From: Microbispora bryophytorum
Lineage (GTDB): Bacteria; Actinomycetota; Actinomycetes; Streptosporangiales; Streptosporangiaceae
Length of the DNA: 64,000 bases
Assembly (NCBI RefSeq): GCF_006874465.1
Contig: NZ_VIRL01000015.1
Location: forward strand, 124,001-188,000
Reading direction: 5' to 3'
A model generated the notes under the pieces. It did no database searches. It saw nothing but the letters and a program-made list of their open reading frames with translations, and was not told where the DNA came from. How positions within the stretch are numbered: position 1 is the first letter of the stretch; each line of letters begins with the position of its first letter. A program made the position numbers and the translations under genes. This document shows positions 35,616 to 43,886 of the stretch, piece by piece.

Positions 35616-36572
35616 TCAGGCGAGCCAGTCCAGCCACTCGCCGTGCGGCCCGGCCATCGCGAGCGGCTCCCCGTCGAGGGCGGGCAGGAACGCCAGCCGC
35701 CTCTCCGGCAGGTCGGCCGTCAGCTTCGGAAGAAGGAAGGGCAGCCGGGGCGAGCCCTCGTTGGAGATCCACCGCACCGGCAGGTTGCGTACGAGCGCGA
35801 CGAAGCGGTCCCTCGCCTCGGCGTCCAGGTAGGGCATGACCGCGCTGTGGAAGACGACGACCGTCGCCCCTGCGGGCGCGGCGGCGACGAGATCGGGCAG
35901 GGCCGCCGCGGCGTCCCCGCGCACCAGGCGCGGCGGGTCCTGCCGCGCCATCCGCACCGCCCCGCGCAGCCGCGCGAGCCGGTCGGTCTGTTCCGGCCAC
36001 ACCAGGCACTCCAGCCAGCGCACCGCCTCGTCGTCGCGTACGTCGATGGGGTCGAGGTCCAGCCCGGCCCGCCACACGACCTCGGGGAGGCGCTGCGGCA
36101 CCGGCACCTTCCCGTTCGTCCGGCAGGTGAGCAGGACCGGGCTTCCGGCCGGCCCGATCTCGGGGCCGTCGTCGTAGCGGTAGCGGTAGCGGTCGGGGTA
36201 GAGGCACAGCCCCGCCGAGGCGCCCACCTCCACCAGGGCCAGCGGCTGCGGCAGCCTCGCCAGCACCGGCAGCAGGCTCGCGCACCGGCCCGCCTCGTTG
36301 GTCTGCGTCCTCCGGGCGAGCATCGTCTCCCGCACCTCGGCCCAGTGGCTCGCGGTCCACTCCCGGAAGCGGCCGAACTCGTCGTACGGCCCGCCGAGGA
36401 AGCGCACGGCGGCCAGCAGCAGGTTCGGCTGCCGCTTCGGCTCCGGCAGACCGTCGATCAGTTCGAGCAGCCGGGGGTCGGCGGCGATTCCGAGGGCGAG
36501 CGCCTCGTAGGCCGGGCTGTGTCCCCTGACCTCGCGCTCCGCGAAGTACCGGTACCACTCCGCCGTCTCCAT
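35616..36572 (-). CDS. DUF2332 family protein
   Basis: 318 residues from ATG 36572, with GGGGAGG five bases before; the frame could extend to 36656. DUF2332 proteins are about this size, with ALVEVGASAGLCLYPDRYRY near residue 120 and RGDAAAALPDLVAAAPAGATVVVFHSAVMPYL near 230, a Rossmann-like arrangement that suggests a methyltransferase relative. The function is unknown. Confidence 0.8.
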   Translation of the reverse strand: METAEWYRYFAEREVRGHSPAYEALALGIAADPRLLELIDGLPEPKRQPNLLLAAVRFLGGPYDEFGRFREWTASHWAEVRETMLARRTQTNEAGRCASLLPVLARLPQPLALVEVGASAGLCLYPDRYRYRYDDGPEIGPAGSPVLLTCRTNGKVPVPQRLPEVVWRAGLDLDPIDVRDDEAVRWLECLVWPEQTDRLARLRGAVRMARQDPPRLVRGDAAAALPDLVAAAPAGATVVVFHSAVMPYLDAEARDRFVALVRNLPVRWISNEGSPRLPFLLPKLTADLPERRLAFLPALDGEPLAMAGPHGEWLDWLA

Positions 36573-36663
36573 GCCCGCCTCCCCGAGGAACGCCGAAGAC
36601 CCCATCAAATCAGCCCGAAACCGGCCGACACCGAGGGGAACCGATCCCGGTGGCATTCCGACG

Positions 36664-37116
36664 CTACTCGCCGAACGATCGCCCGGTCCCCTCGCCCGAC
36701 TGGGCGACCGGGATCTTTTGTCCGCTTTCTTTCTCGATGACAGTTCGCCCGTTCAAGGGTGCACGAAGATGCAGCTGCACATCGAAGCTGCGTCCATTGT
36801 CCGGCATGCTTATCGTCCCCCAGGACAGCAGGGGCGCGCACGGATTGCCCACCTGGACGCCGATTGTCACCTGAGAGGGCGACTCCCACACGTCCGTGTC
36901 CGTCACTTCCCAGCAGAAGCGGCCGTCGTCAACCTCGGGCTTGTAGACCGTGAACGTCGCGGTCAGCGTCCGCCCATCGTGCGACGGCGTTACCCAGGCG
37001 ATCGTGTGCCAGTCCGCTGTGCGGACATTCGCCGTCATGGCAAGCGCCGCGAATAACAGCAAAGCAGCAGACATGGCCATGACACCGGGCTTCTTGAGGA
37101 TGTTCGAGGACGCCAT
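36664..37116 (-). CDS. hypothetical exported or membrane-anchored protein
   Basis: 150 residues from ATG 37116 (the frame runs to 37137). The N-terminus KKPGVMAMSAALLLFAALAMTANV is a signal or anchor; the rest is beta-rich (TLTATFTVYKPEVDDGRFCWEVTDTDVW) with two cysteines. No family is recognised. The GC content is visibly lower than in flanking genes, suggesting acquisition from elsewhere. Confidence 0.6.
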   Translation of the reverse strand: MASSNILKKPGVMAMSAALLLFAALAMTANVRTADWHTIAWVTPSHDGRTLTATFTVYKPEVDDGRFCWEVTDTDVWESPSQVTIGVQVGNPCAPLLSWGTISMPDNGRSFDVQLHLRAPLNGRTVIEKESGQKIPVAQSGEGTGRSFGE

Positions 37117-37162
37117 AGGCCTACATTCGTGGTTCAACAGGCAACAGTGCCATCGTCGTAAG

Positions 37163-37663
37163 TCAGGCCGGTCGGTCCCAGACCCACAGGCGCTCGCCGT
37201 CCTCGATGTGGTCGGTGGGCAGCAGGCCGATCCGGCCGGCCACCGTCATGGACGCGTGGTGATCGGGATGGATGTGGGCCTCGATACGGGCGACACCGCG
37301 CGCACGCAACCATCCGGCGAGTGCCGCCGCCGCCTCCGAGGCGTACCCCCGACCCTGCCAGGCGGTCCCCACGACCCATGCGACCTCGGCCCGCCGCCCC
37401 TCGTCCTCCACCGTCGCCTGCACGTAGCCGACCGCGCGCCCGTCGGCGTCGCGGCGGACGATCCAGTTGAGCCACTCCTGCCGCCCGTCCGGAGACCGGC
37501 GGGCTTCGAGCGCGGCATACCGGGCGCGGAGTTCCGGCAGGGTGGGCGCGGCTCCGCCGATGAAGGCGTACAGCTCCTCCCCCGCCAGCACCTCCGCCAT
37601 CTCGTCCGCGTCCTGCGCGGTCAGCGGCCGGAGTGTGAGCCGCGCCGCCGAGATGGTCTCCAT
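37163..37663 (-). CDS. GNAT-family N-acetyltransferase
   Basis: 166 residues. The acetyl-CoA-binding motif is WQGRGYASEAAAALAGWLRARG (Q/R-x-x-G-x-G/A), followed by the ARIEAHIHPDHHASMTVAGRIGL helix typical of RimJ-like members. The acceptor is unknown. Stands between two unrelated genes. Confidence 0.85.
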   Translation of the reverse strand: METISAARLTLRPLTAQDADEMAEVLAGEELYAFIGGAAPTLPELRARYAALEARRSPDGRQEWLNWIVRRDADGRAVGYVQATVEDEGRRAEVAWVVGTAWQGRGYASEAAAALAGWLRARGVARIEAHIHPDHHASMTVAGRIGLLPTDHIEDGERLWVWDRPA

Positions 37664-37758
37664 ATGCCGAAGTCTCCCCCGTCCCGGCCCGTACGCCCAA
37701 CGGCTTTTCCCCGGCGGCCGGATAAACCGATCGATTCCCGGCGGGCACGGCGGACATC

Positions 37759-39198
37759 ATGGCGGGCATGAAGCACCGCACGGGTTCCGAGCGTGCCCGC
37801 CGGGACGCGCTCGTCGAGCTGCACGGCTCACTGGACCGCCGCTACCGGCCGGAGGACGTCGCCGAACTGGTCCTCCAGGCGCTGGCCGGACGGCTGTCGG
37901 GCCGTGAGCGCCTCGTGCTGGGCCGTGCGGCACAGCACTCCTCGCGCGGCTCCGCGTGGTTCACCTCGATGTCGAGCGACTACGCGCGTCCCGTCGGCGG
38001 AGCGCGTCAGGTGGCGGCGGCAGCCCGGCTGTTCGGCGTCCCGGCGGAGGTGGACCCCGACGACCCCGAGTCGCTGCTGGCGTACGCGAGCACGGCCGGC
38101 CGCACGATCGCATGGGCGCCCGACCGGACCGACTTCCTGGCCGACCGGCTCAACCGCGAGGCCAGGGAGGCCTCCGGGATGGACCTGTCGAAGCGGCAGT
38201 ACAACCGCCGGTTCCGCATGCTGCGCCGCATCGCCGCGAAGGCGGGGACGCTCGAGGCCGAGTGGGACAAGCGGCGGCTGCTGCTGATCGGTGTCACCGG
38301 CTTCGGCGCGAGCATCCCGCTGGAGAGGTTCGTCGCGGACCCGGACGCCGCGTGCTTCGTCGCGTACTCCACCGCGCGCCGCAAGCTGCGCCGCGAGTTC
38401 AGCCTCTCCGGGCGGGACAACCCCTTCGACGAGATCGCGGAGGTCCTGCTCCGCCGGTGCGGAGACGACGCGGACTGGTGGATGATCGCGCAGGTCCGGC
38501 CCAGACCCGACGTGCTCGGCCGCCTCACCGACGGAGAGCGGGGGCTGCTGCTCGGTCAGTGGTCCGCGGTCATGCGGCACAGCGCCCGGCTCCTGGGCTC
38601 TCGCTGGCGGCCGGCCACCGACCGGGCGACGATGGTCGTCCGGCGCGGCGACGACTCCAGCACGTGGAACGCTCTGGCGAGCGCTTACAACGCGGCCCGT
38701 GCCGGGTGGCTCGCGTGCCTCGCCTCGCTGGACGCCCTGGAGTTGCTGGACGCGTCCTGCCCCGGCAAGGCGATGCGGCTGATGGCCGCCGATCTGGCGG
38801 CCTGGCACCGCTCGACCGGCGGCGACGTCGATCCCGGCACCCGGGTCTGGGCCGCGCTGCCGCCGCCCTGGGAGGTGCTGGACGGCACGGCGTCCTGCAC
38901 CCGCGCGGACGTCGAGGCGGCCTGCCGTACGGCGGGGCTCGATCCGGAGAAGTCGGGCTGGACCGCGCCCGCGCCCAAGCACCGTGTCGCGGTGTTCCGG
39001 CCCACCCCCGAGCTGGTGCACGGAGTCGCCGTGGCCGATCCGGTCTGGGCGGCCCTGCTGCGCCGCGCCGGGGTGTTCAGCGGCCGGACCGTCCGGCCCG
39101 ACCTGGCTCCGGAGGCCCTGCACGGGCTTCAGGGCGGCGTCGTGACCGGCGACCTGCCCTCCGCCGTGGGGCCGGATCAAGCCGTGGGGCCGGATTAA
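37759..39198 (+). CDS. hypothetical protein, 479 residues
   Basis: Codes for 479 residues (ATG 37768 would start at MKHRTG). The codon bias is strongly that of a real gene. The protein is soluble, Arg- and Trp-rich; the segment LSKRQYNRRFRMLRRIAAKAG near residue 140 is basic and could bind nucleic acid. No family is recognised. The final residues AVGPDQAVGPD come from an 18-base duplication that includes the stop codon. Confidence 0.75.
   Translation: MAGMKHRTGSERARRDALVELHGSLDRRYRPEDVAELVLQALAGRLSGRERLVLGRAAQHSSRGSAWFTSMSSDYARPVGGARQVAAAARLFGVPAEVDPDDPESLLAYASTAGRTIAWAPDRTDFLADRLNREAREASGMDLSKRQYNRRFRMLRRIAAKAGTLEAEWDKRRLLLIGVTGFGASIPLERFVADPDAACFVAYSTARRKLRREFSLSGRDNPFDEIAEVLLRRCGDDADWWMIAQVRPRPDVLGRLTDGERGLLLGQWSAVMRHSARLLGSRWRPATDRATMVVRRGDDSSTWNALASAYNAARAGWLACLASLDALELLDASCPGKAMRLMAADLAAWHRSTGGDVDPGTRVWAALPPPWEVLDGTASCTRADVEAACRTAGLDPEKSGWTAPAPKHRVAVFRPTPELVHGVAVADPVWAALLRRAGVFSGRTVRPDLAPEALHGLQGGVVTGDLPSAVGPDQAVGPD
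39163..39198. repeat. 18-base tandem duplication across a stop codon
   Basis: GCCGTGGGGCCGGATCAA is followed by GCCGTGGGGCCGGATTAA. The single difference turns CAA (Gln) into the TAA stop of the 479-residue gene. Confidence 0.9.
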
Positions 39199-39241
39199 TC
39201 CCTGGCGCGGCCGGGGACCGTCCAGCAGACTGGAACCCGGC

Positions 39242-39313
39242 CTCGTCGTAGCTCAGCGGTAGAGCGCCCGGCTCGGGGCCGGGTGGACGCCGGTTCGAGC
39301 CCGGCCGGCGAGG
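39242..39313 (+). tRNA. tRNA-Pro (anticodon CGG)
   Basis: A full cloverleaf can be drawn over 72 bases: acceptor CTCGTCG/CGGCGAG with one G-T pair, D arm GCTC-AGCGGTA-GAGC, anticodon stem CCCGG/CCGGG around CTCGGGG, and T arm GCCGG-TTCGAGC-CCGGC. The loop reads CGG, giving proline for codon CCG. The discriminator base is G, where proline tRNAs usually have A. CCA is not encoded. Confidence 0.8.
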
Positions 39314-39374
39314 ACCTCCATGAACGGATCATCTGGCACCTGCGAATGACCAGCAAGATCGATACAGTGCGCCG

Positions 39375-40988
39375 GTGATCAGATCACGGTGGGCACGTGT
39401 CTTATGGCCGGCGCTCGTGGCCGCGCTCCTGATGGCCGGGCTCGCGGGCGAACCGGACCTCATGGAGGAGACGGTGATGTGCTCCTCCATGTCCATGGGC
39501 GGCACCGTGTCGCTGTCCTGTGACGATCCCGAGTTCGAAGCCGAGATGAAGGCCAACGCCCTCACTCCCGAGGAGGCGAAGAGCATCGGGTGCCCGCCGG
39601 TGCAGTGGGACGACGAGGCGAAGCTCAGCCCCGATCTGGGGCAGGACCCGAGCCTCGTGAGCGCCGAACCCACGTACACCCCGCGTACACCCGATCCGGC
39701 GATCGCCGCGCGGGTGAACCAGGCGTGGGACCGGATCGAACGCTGGCTGGGCGCGCACGCCTCGGCCACGCTGCGCAAGCTCAAGTTCGGCGCCGACCCG
39801 CAGAACCTCGCCGGATGGGAGACGAACCACAGCCGCCGCCTTCCCGACGACCTGTACGTCTCCTATCTCCGGCATGACGGCGCCGACGGCAACCTGGGCG
39901 CGGGGTTCCAGTTCCCACCCTCGTACGGCCTGCTCGGTCTTTTCGAGATCGACTACATCAACTGGGGGAACTGCCAGGGCCTGGTGATGGAGGGCGACCT
40001 GGACGCGGCCGACCCCGAGAACGGGACATGGCACGGCAGCTTCCTGGCCGTCGGCAGCGACAGCAACGGGCGGGAGCTGTTCGTCGAGCCGCGGACGGGC
40101 CGGGTGGGCGAGGCCAGGGCTCAGGAGAAGGTGGAGTATGACGGCCCGATGGGCTGGCCGTCGCATGTCGCGATGCTGGAGGCGCTGGCCGGCGCGCTGG
40201 AGCGGGGCGAGGCGCTGCGGGACTGGCACCCGGTCGTCACCGCGGGCTGCGAGTTGCGCTGGGCCGAGGACCCCGCGCCCGTGCGGCCGGGCTGCGCCGG
40301 CGGTCCCCGGCCGTCCCCCACCCCGACGCCCACCGTGGAGCCGACCCCGGAGAAGCCGACGGCCGAGGAGTTGCGGGCCGGCGGGTGCCTGCCGTCCCGT
40401 CGTACGCCCGGCCGTACGACCCGGGCGCGCGTGCCGGGGCCGCGCGTCACCGCCGAGGTGAATGCGGTGTGGCGGCGCATCGAGCGGTGGCTGGCCCGGA
40501 AGGCGCCCGTCACATACCAAAGTCTGCTGCCACCGGCCCGCCCCCTGGACATCGCCAGGTCGGAAGCGGCGATGGGGCTGCGCTTCCCCGGCGACCTGCG
40601 CGCCTCGCTGCTGCGGCACGACGGCGCCGGCTCATGGGGGTTCGGCCCCGCCCCCTTCTACGAGCTGATGTCCGCCAAGCACATCCGCAGCGAGTGGAAG
40701 ATGCTCTGCGACATCGGTGGCGACTCGCTCGGCTACTGGTGGGACGGCCATCTGATCCCCTTCGCCTACGCGAACGACGGTGGGAACCTCTTCGTCGACA
40801 CCCGCACCGGGAAGACGGGCGAGTTCTTCAACGAGGAGGGCCTCACCCAGGAGGGCGACGTCGTGTGGCCGTCCTACCTGGCGCTGCTGAAGGCGACCGC
40901 GAGATCGCTGGAGACCGGCAGGCCGATCCGCGGCTGGCGGCCGAAGGTCGTCAAGGGCGAACTGGACTGGGAGAGCACACGGGGTTGA
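39375..40988 (+). CDS. secreted or anchored protein with two SMI1/KNR4 (SUKH) domains
   Basis: 537 residues from GTG 39375. Residues 1-25 are a hydrophobic export segment. Two homologous halves follow, at about 105-295 and 360-530. Each has a VN-W-RIERWLG/A-A helix, a region LP/FP-DLY/RA-S-LRHDGA, and ELFVE/NLFVDTRTG, which is the SUKH fold. A Pro/Thr linker near 310 separates them. SUKH proteins are often immunity proteins against toxins or binding scaffolds. An exported duplicated form is less common. Confidence 0.75.
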   Translation: MIRSRWARVLWPALVAALLMAGLAGEPDLMEETVMCSSMSMGGTVSLSCDDPEFEAEMKANALTPEEAKSIGCPPVQWDDEAKLSPDLGQDPSLVSAEPTYTPRTPDPAIAARVNQAWDRIERWLGAHASATLRKLKFGADPQNLAGWETNHSRRLPDDLYVSYLRHDGADGNLGAGFQFPPSYGLLGLFEIDYINWGNCQGLVMEGDLDAADPENGTWHGSFLAVGSDSNGRELFVEPRTGRVGEARAQEKVEYDGPMGWPSHVAMLEALAGALERGEALRDWHPVVTAGCELRWAEDPAPVRPGCAGGPRPSPTPTPTVEPTPEKPTAEELRAGGCLPSRRTPGRTTRARVPGPRVTAEVNAVWRRIERWLARKAPVTYQSLLPPARPLDIARSEAAMGLRFPGDLRASLLRHDGAGSWGFGPAPFYELMSAKHIRSEWKMLCDIGGDSLGYWWDGHLIPFAYANDGGNLFVDTRTGKTGEFFNEEGLTQEGDVVWPSYLALLKATARSLETGRPIRGWRPKVVKGELDWESTRG

Positions 40989-41022
40989 GCGCCCCCGAAC
41001 TTGAGCTACCGGCCGGCGGCGA

Positions 41023-41290
41023 TCAGGCCAGCCGGGCGGCGATGCCGTCGAGGACGAAATCGAGCCCGATCGCGGAGCGTTCCTCCGGGGTTGGACCGGC
41101 CGGATGGGTGAGCCATTCCGTGAGGTGGGGCAGGCCGCCGTCGGCGGCGGCCAGTTCGCGCAGCGTCGCGATGGCGGCGTAGAGCCGGGCGTCGTCGTCC
41201 AGGGGCCGAGCATGGCGAGCTTGCCGAACATCAGATGCATGATCTGCAACGGATCGGCCGGGCCGGGGACCTCGGGCCCGAGGTGCTCGC
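41023..41290 (-). pseudogene. C-terminal remnant of a TetR-family regulator
   Basis: From about 41213 to the stop at 41023 the minus strand reads LDDDARLYAAIATLRELAAADGG, then HLTEWLTH and IGLDFVLDGIAARLA, the usual end of one TetR subgroup. The preceding piece, DPLQIMHLMFGKLAMLG (about 41290-41220), is in a different frame. There is no HTH domain or start upstream. Degraded fragment. Confidence 0.6.
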
Positions 41291-41657
41291 CGTCCGGCAT
41301 CCGGCGGCGGACACCTTCGCCCTGCTCGCCGCGCAGCTCGCCGGGGCCCGCCGGGTGACCCGCGTCCGGTCCGCCGACGCGCCCGGCCTGTACGCGTTCG
41401 AGGTCGAGCGCGCCGGACAGGGGCCGCTGCTCGTGCTGTGGAACCGGTGCGACACGGCGGGTGACACGGCCGACAACACGGCCGGTGACACGGCCGGCGG
41501 GGAGGACCGGCCGCCCGTCGCCGTCTCCTGGCCCTGGCCGGCGTCCGCCGCGACCGCCGTGGACGCCTTCGGCGAGCCGCACGTCGTCGAGGTCCGCGAC
41601 GGGATGCTGCGCCTGGCCGTCTCGGACACGCCGGTGTTCGTCAGCCCGGAGAGCTGA
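41262..41657 (+). pseudogene. C-terminal remnant of a glycoside-hydrolase-like protein
   Basis: The frame encodes ADTFALLAAQLAGARRVTRV, YAFEVERAGQGPLLVLWNRCD, AVDAFGEPHVVEV and ends LAVSDTPVFVSPES. This looks like the last beta-sandwich of an endoglycosidase or xylosidase whose catalytic part is missing. The first in-frame ATG (41235) lies in DNA that reads as the TetR remnant on the other strand, so this is probably a deletion junction. A 12-base repeat interrupts it. Confidence 0.5.
41451..41498. repeat. 12-base tandem repeat, 4 copies
   Basis: Units GACACGGCGGGT, GACACGGCCGAC, AACACGGCCGGT and GACACGGCCGGC, encoding repeated D/N-T-A-G/D inside the glycoside-hydrolase-like remnant. Confidence 0.9.
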
Positions 41658-41810
41658 GCACAGCTTCACAACGCTCTTCGACCCCTCGTGAACCACTTCT
41701 GTCACACAGCAGGATCAAGGTGATGTCGATCACATAAAGGGATCTTGTCGGCATACAGGCATGCATGGAACTTTGCGGAGGATTTCCACACCCCCTTCTG
41801 GAGGCTCTCC

Positions 41811-43736
41811 GTGCTGTTACGAGCAGCCATCGCCGCGGTCGCCCTGACCGCCATCGCCGCGGTCCCGGCCCACGCGGCCAACGGCCCGGCCATCACCGTC
41901 GACCAGGGACGCACCCAACCGGTCTTCTCCTACGCCGACGCCGTTCGCGAGCACGTCTATGTCGAGTCGAGCGTCGACAGCGACTCCGACGGCCGCCTCG
42001 ACCGGGTCAGGGTCGACATCATCAGGCCAAAGGAGTCGGGGCCCGGGCTCAAGGTGCCGACGATCATCGACGAGAGCCCCTACTACGACAACTCCGGGCG
42101 CGGCAACGAGTCCGAGCGCAAGACGTACGACGCGGCGGGCGAGCCCGCCAAGTTCCCGCTGTTCTACGACAACTACTTCGTGCCGCGCGGCTACGCCGTC
42201 CTCAACGTCGACATGGTCGGCACCACGAAGTCCGACGGCTGCCCCGACGTCGGCGGCAGGGCCGACGTGCTGGGCGGCAAGGCGGTCGTCGACTGGCTGA
42301 ACGGCCGCGCCCCCGCCTACCACGACGACGGCTCCCCCGCGGTGGCCGACTGGAGCACCGGCAAGGCCGGCATGATCGGCAAGTCGTATGACGGCACGCT
42401 GGCCAACGCGGTCGCGGCGACCGGGGTCGAGGGCCTGGAGACGATCGTCCCCATCTCCGCCATCAGCTCCTGGTACAAGTACCAGCGCTCCAACGGCGTC
42501 ATCTACAACTACAACTACATGTCGTACCTGTCCCGGGCCGTCGACACCGACCCGGCCGCCAAGTGCGCGGCGAAGCGGGCTCAGCTGGACGTCGACGCCG
42601 ACGACACCACGGGGAACTACAACGACTTCTGGGCCGAGCGCGACTACGTCGCCGGGTCGCTCGGCGACGCGTCGAAGGTGCACGCCAGCGTCTTCGTCGT
42701 GCACACGGTCAACGACCTGAACGTCAAGCCCGACAACTTCTCGGTGTGGTGGCAGGCGCTCGCCGACCGGAACGTGCCGCGCAAGATCTGGGTCGGCCAG
42801 TATCAGCACGTGGACCCCTTCGACTTCGAGGGGCGCCGTGACCTGTGGGTCGACACGCTGCACCGCTGGTTCGACCGCTGGCTGCTCGGCGTGGACAACG
42901 GGATCATGCAGGAGCCGCGCGCCGACGTGCAGGTCGGCCCGGCCGAGTGGGTCACCCAGAAGGACTGGCCGACGCCTGCCGCCTCGACCCACTTCTTCCG
43001 TCCGTCCGCCGACGGTTCGCTGAACCTCAACCCCGGCAAGAACGGCGAGACCGCGAGCTTCACCGACATCCGCCAGTCGGAGGACGCGATGGTCGCCGAC
43101 GTCGGCACGGCCAAGCCCGGACGGGTCTCCTTCACCACCGGTGAGCTGCCGCGCGACCTGCGCATGTCGGGCACGCCCGAGGTGGACCTGCGGGTCTCGC
43201 TCGACAAGCCGACCTCGAACCTGACCGCGCTTCTCGTCGACTTCGGCGAGGACACCCGGGTCGACTGGCGCCGTGGACAGGGTGTCACCACCCTCGCCGA
43301 GGAGGACTGCCACGGCGACAGCACCGCCGACGACGACGCCTGCTACCGGAAGGTCGTCACCAACCTGGCCACGCGTCCGCTGGAGGTCGTGGCCCGCGGC
43401 TGGATCGACGCGCAGAACCGCGACTCGCTCTCCGCGTCGTCGCCACTGACCCCCGGCACGTACGCACAGGTCAAGTGGAAGACGCTGCCGCAGGAGTACG
43501 TCTTCAAGAAGGGCCACAGGATCGGGCTGGTGATCGCCGGCACCGACTCGAACTACAGCGGCGAGCGGGCCACCGGCACGACCGTCACCGTCGACCTGCA
43601 CAAGAGCCGGGTGGAGATTCCGCTCGTGCTCGGCGTCGGCCACGCGCTGAACGGCGGCGACATCGTCAAGGACAAGGGCGCCTGGCACGGTCCCCAGCAG
43701 ATCGACCTGCCGGTGCCGGACAACAAGCTCTACTGA
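41811..43736 (+). CDS. secreted Xaa-Pro dipeptidyl-peptidase family protein (S15/CocE type)
   Basis: 641 residues from GTG 41811, with GGAGG at 41800-41804; this start gives a clean Sec signal (LLRAAIAAVALTAIAAVPAHA-AN). The serine nucleophile is in GMIGKSYDGTLANA, with the partner Asp and His in VHTVNDLNVKP and GQYQHVDPF. A C-terminal beta-sandwich (DLRMSGTPEVDLRVSLD) is normal for the family. It should act outside the cell on proline-containing peptides or esters. A strong hairpin follows. Confidence 0.85.
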   Translation: MLLRAAIAAVALTAIAAVPAHAANGPAITVDQGRTQPVFSYADAVREHVYVESSVDSDSDGRLDRVRVDIIRPKESGPGLKVPTIIDESPYYDNSGRGNESERKTYDAAGEPAKFPLFYDNYFVPRGYAVLNVDMVGTTKSDGCPDVGGRADVLGGKAVVDWLNGRAPAYHDDGSPAVADWSTGKAGMIGKSYDGTLANAVAATGVEGLETIVPISAISSWYKYQRSNGVIYNYNYMSYLSRAVDTDPAAKCAAKRAQLDVDADDTTGNYNDFWAERDYVAGSLGDASKVHASVFVVHTVNDLNVKPDNFSVWWQALADRNVPRKIWVGQYQHVDPFDFEGRRDLWVDTLHRWFDRWLLGVDNGIMQEPRADVQVGPAEWVTQKDWPTPAASTHFFRPSADGSLNLNPGKNGETASFTDIRQSEDAMVADVGTAKPGRVSFTTGELPRDLRMSGTPEVDLRVSLDKPTSNLTALLVDFGEDTRVDWRRGQGVTTLAEEDCHGDSTADDDACYRKVVTNLATRPLEVVARGWIDAQNRDSLSASSPLTPGTYAQVKWKTLPQEYVFKKGHRIGLVIAGTDSNYSGERATGTTVTVDLHKSRVEIPLVLGVGHALNGGDIVKDKGAWHGPQQIDLPVPDNKLY

Positions 43737-43757
43737 TCCCCTGACCGCCTTCTGACT

Positions 43758-43785
43758 CGGCGCCGGGACCCTCGTCCCGGCGCCG
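43758..43785 (+). terminator. hairpin terminator of the S15 peptidase gene
   Basis: CGGCGCCGGGAC and GTCCCGGCGCCG form a perfect 12-base stem with a 4-base loop, 21 bases after the stop. No T-tract follows. Confidence 0.75.
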
Positions 43786-43886
43786 CGTCCGAGCGGTCCG
43801 GCACTCCCCGCCTTCGCCGTGGTGTTTGGACCCCTCCTGATCGGCAAGCGGGGAGATCCAGGGTCAAGCCGACGGGAGAGGTCACC

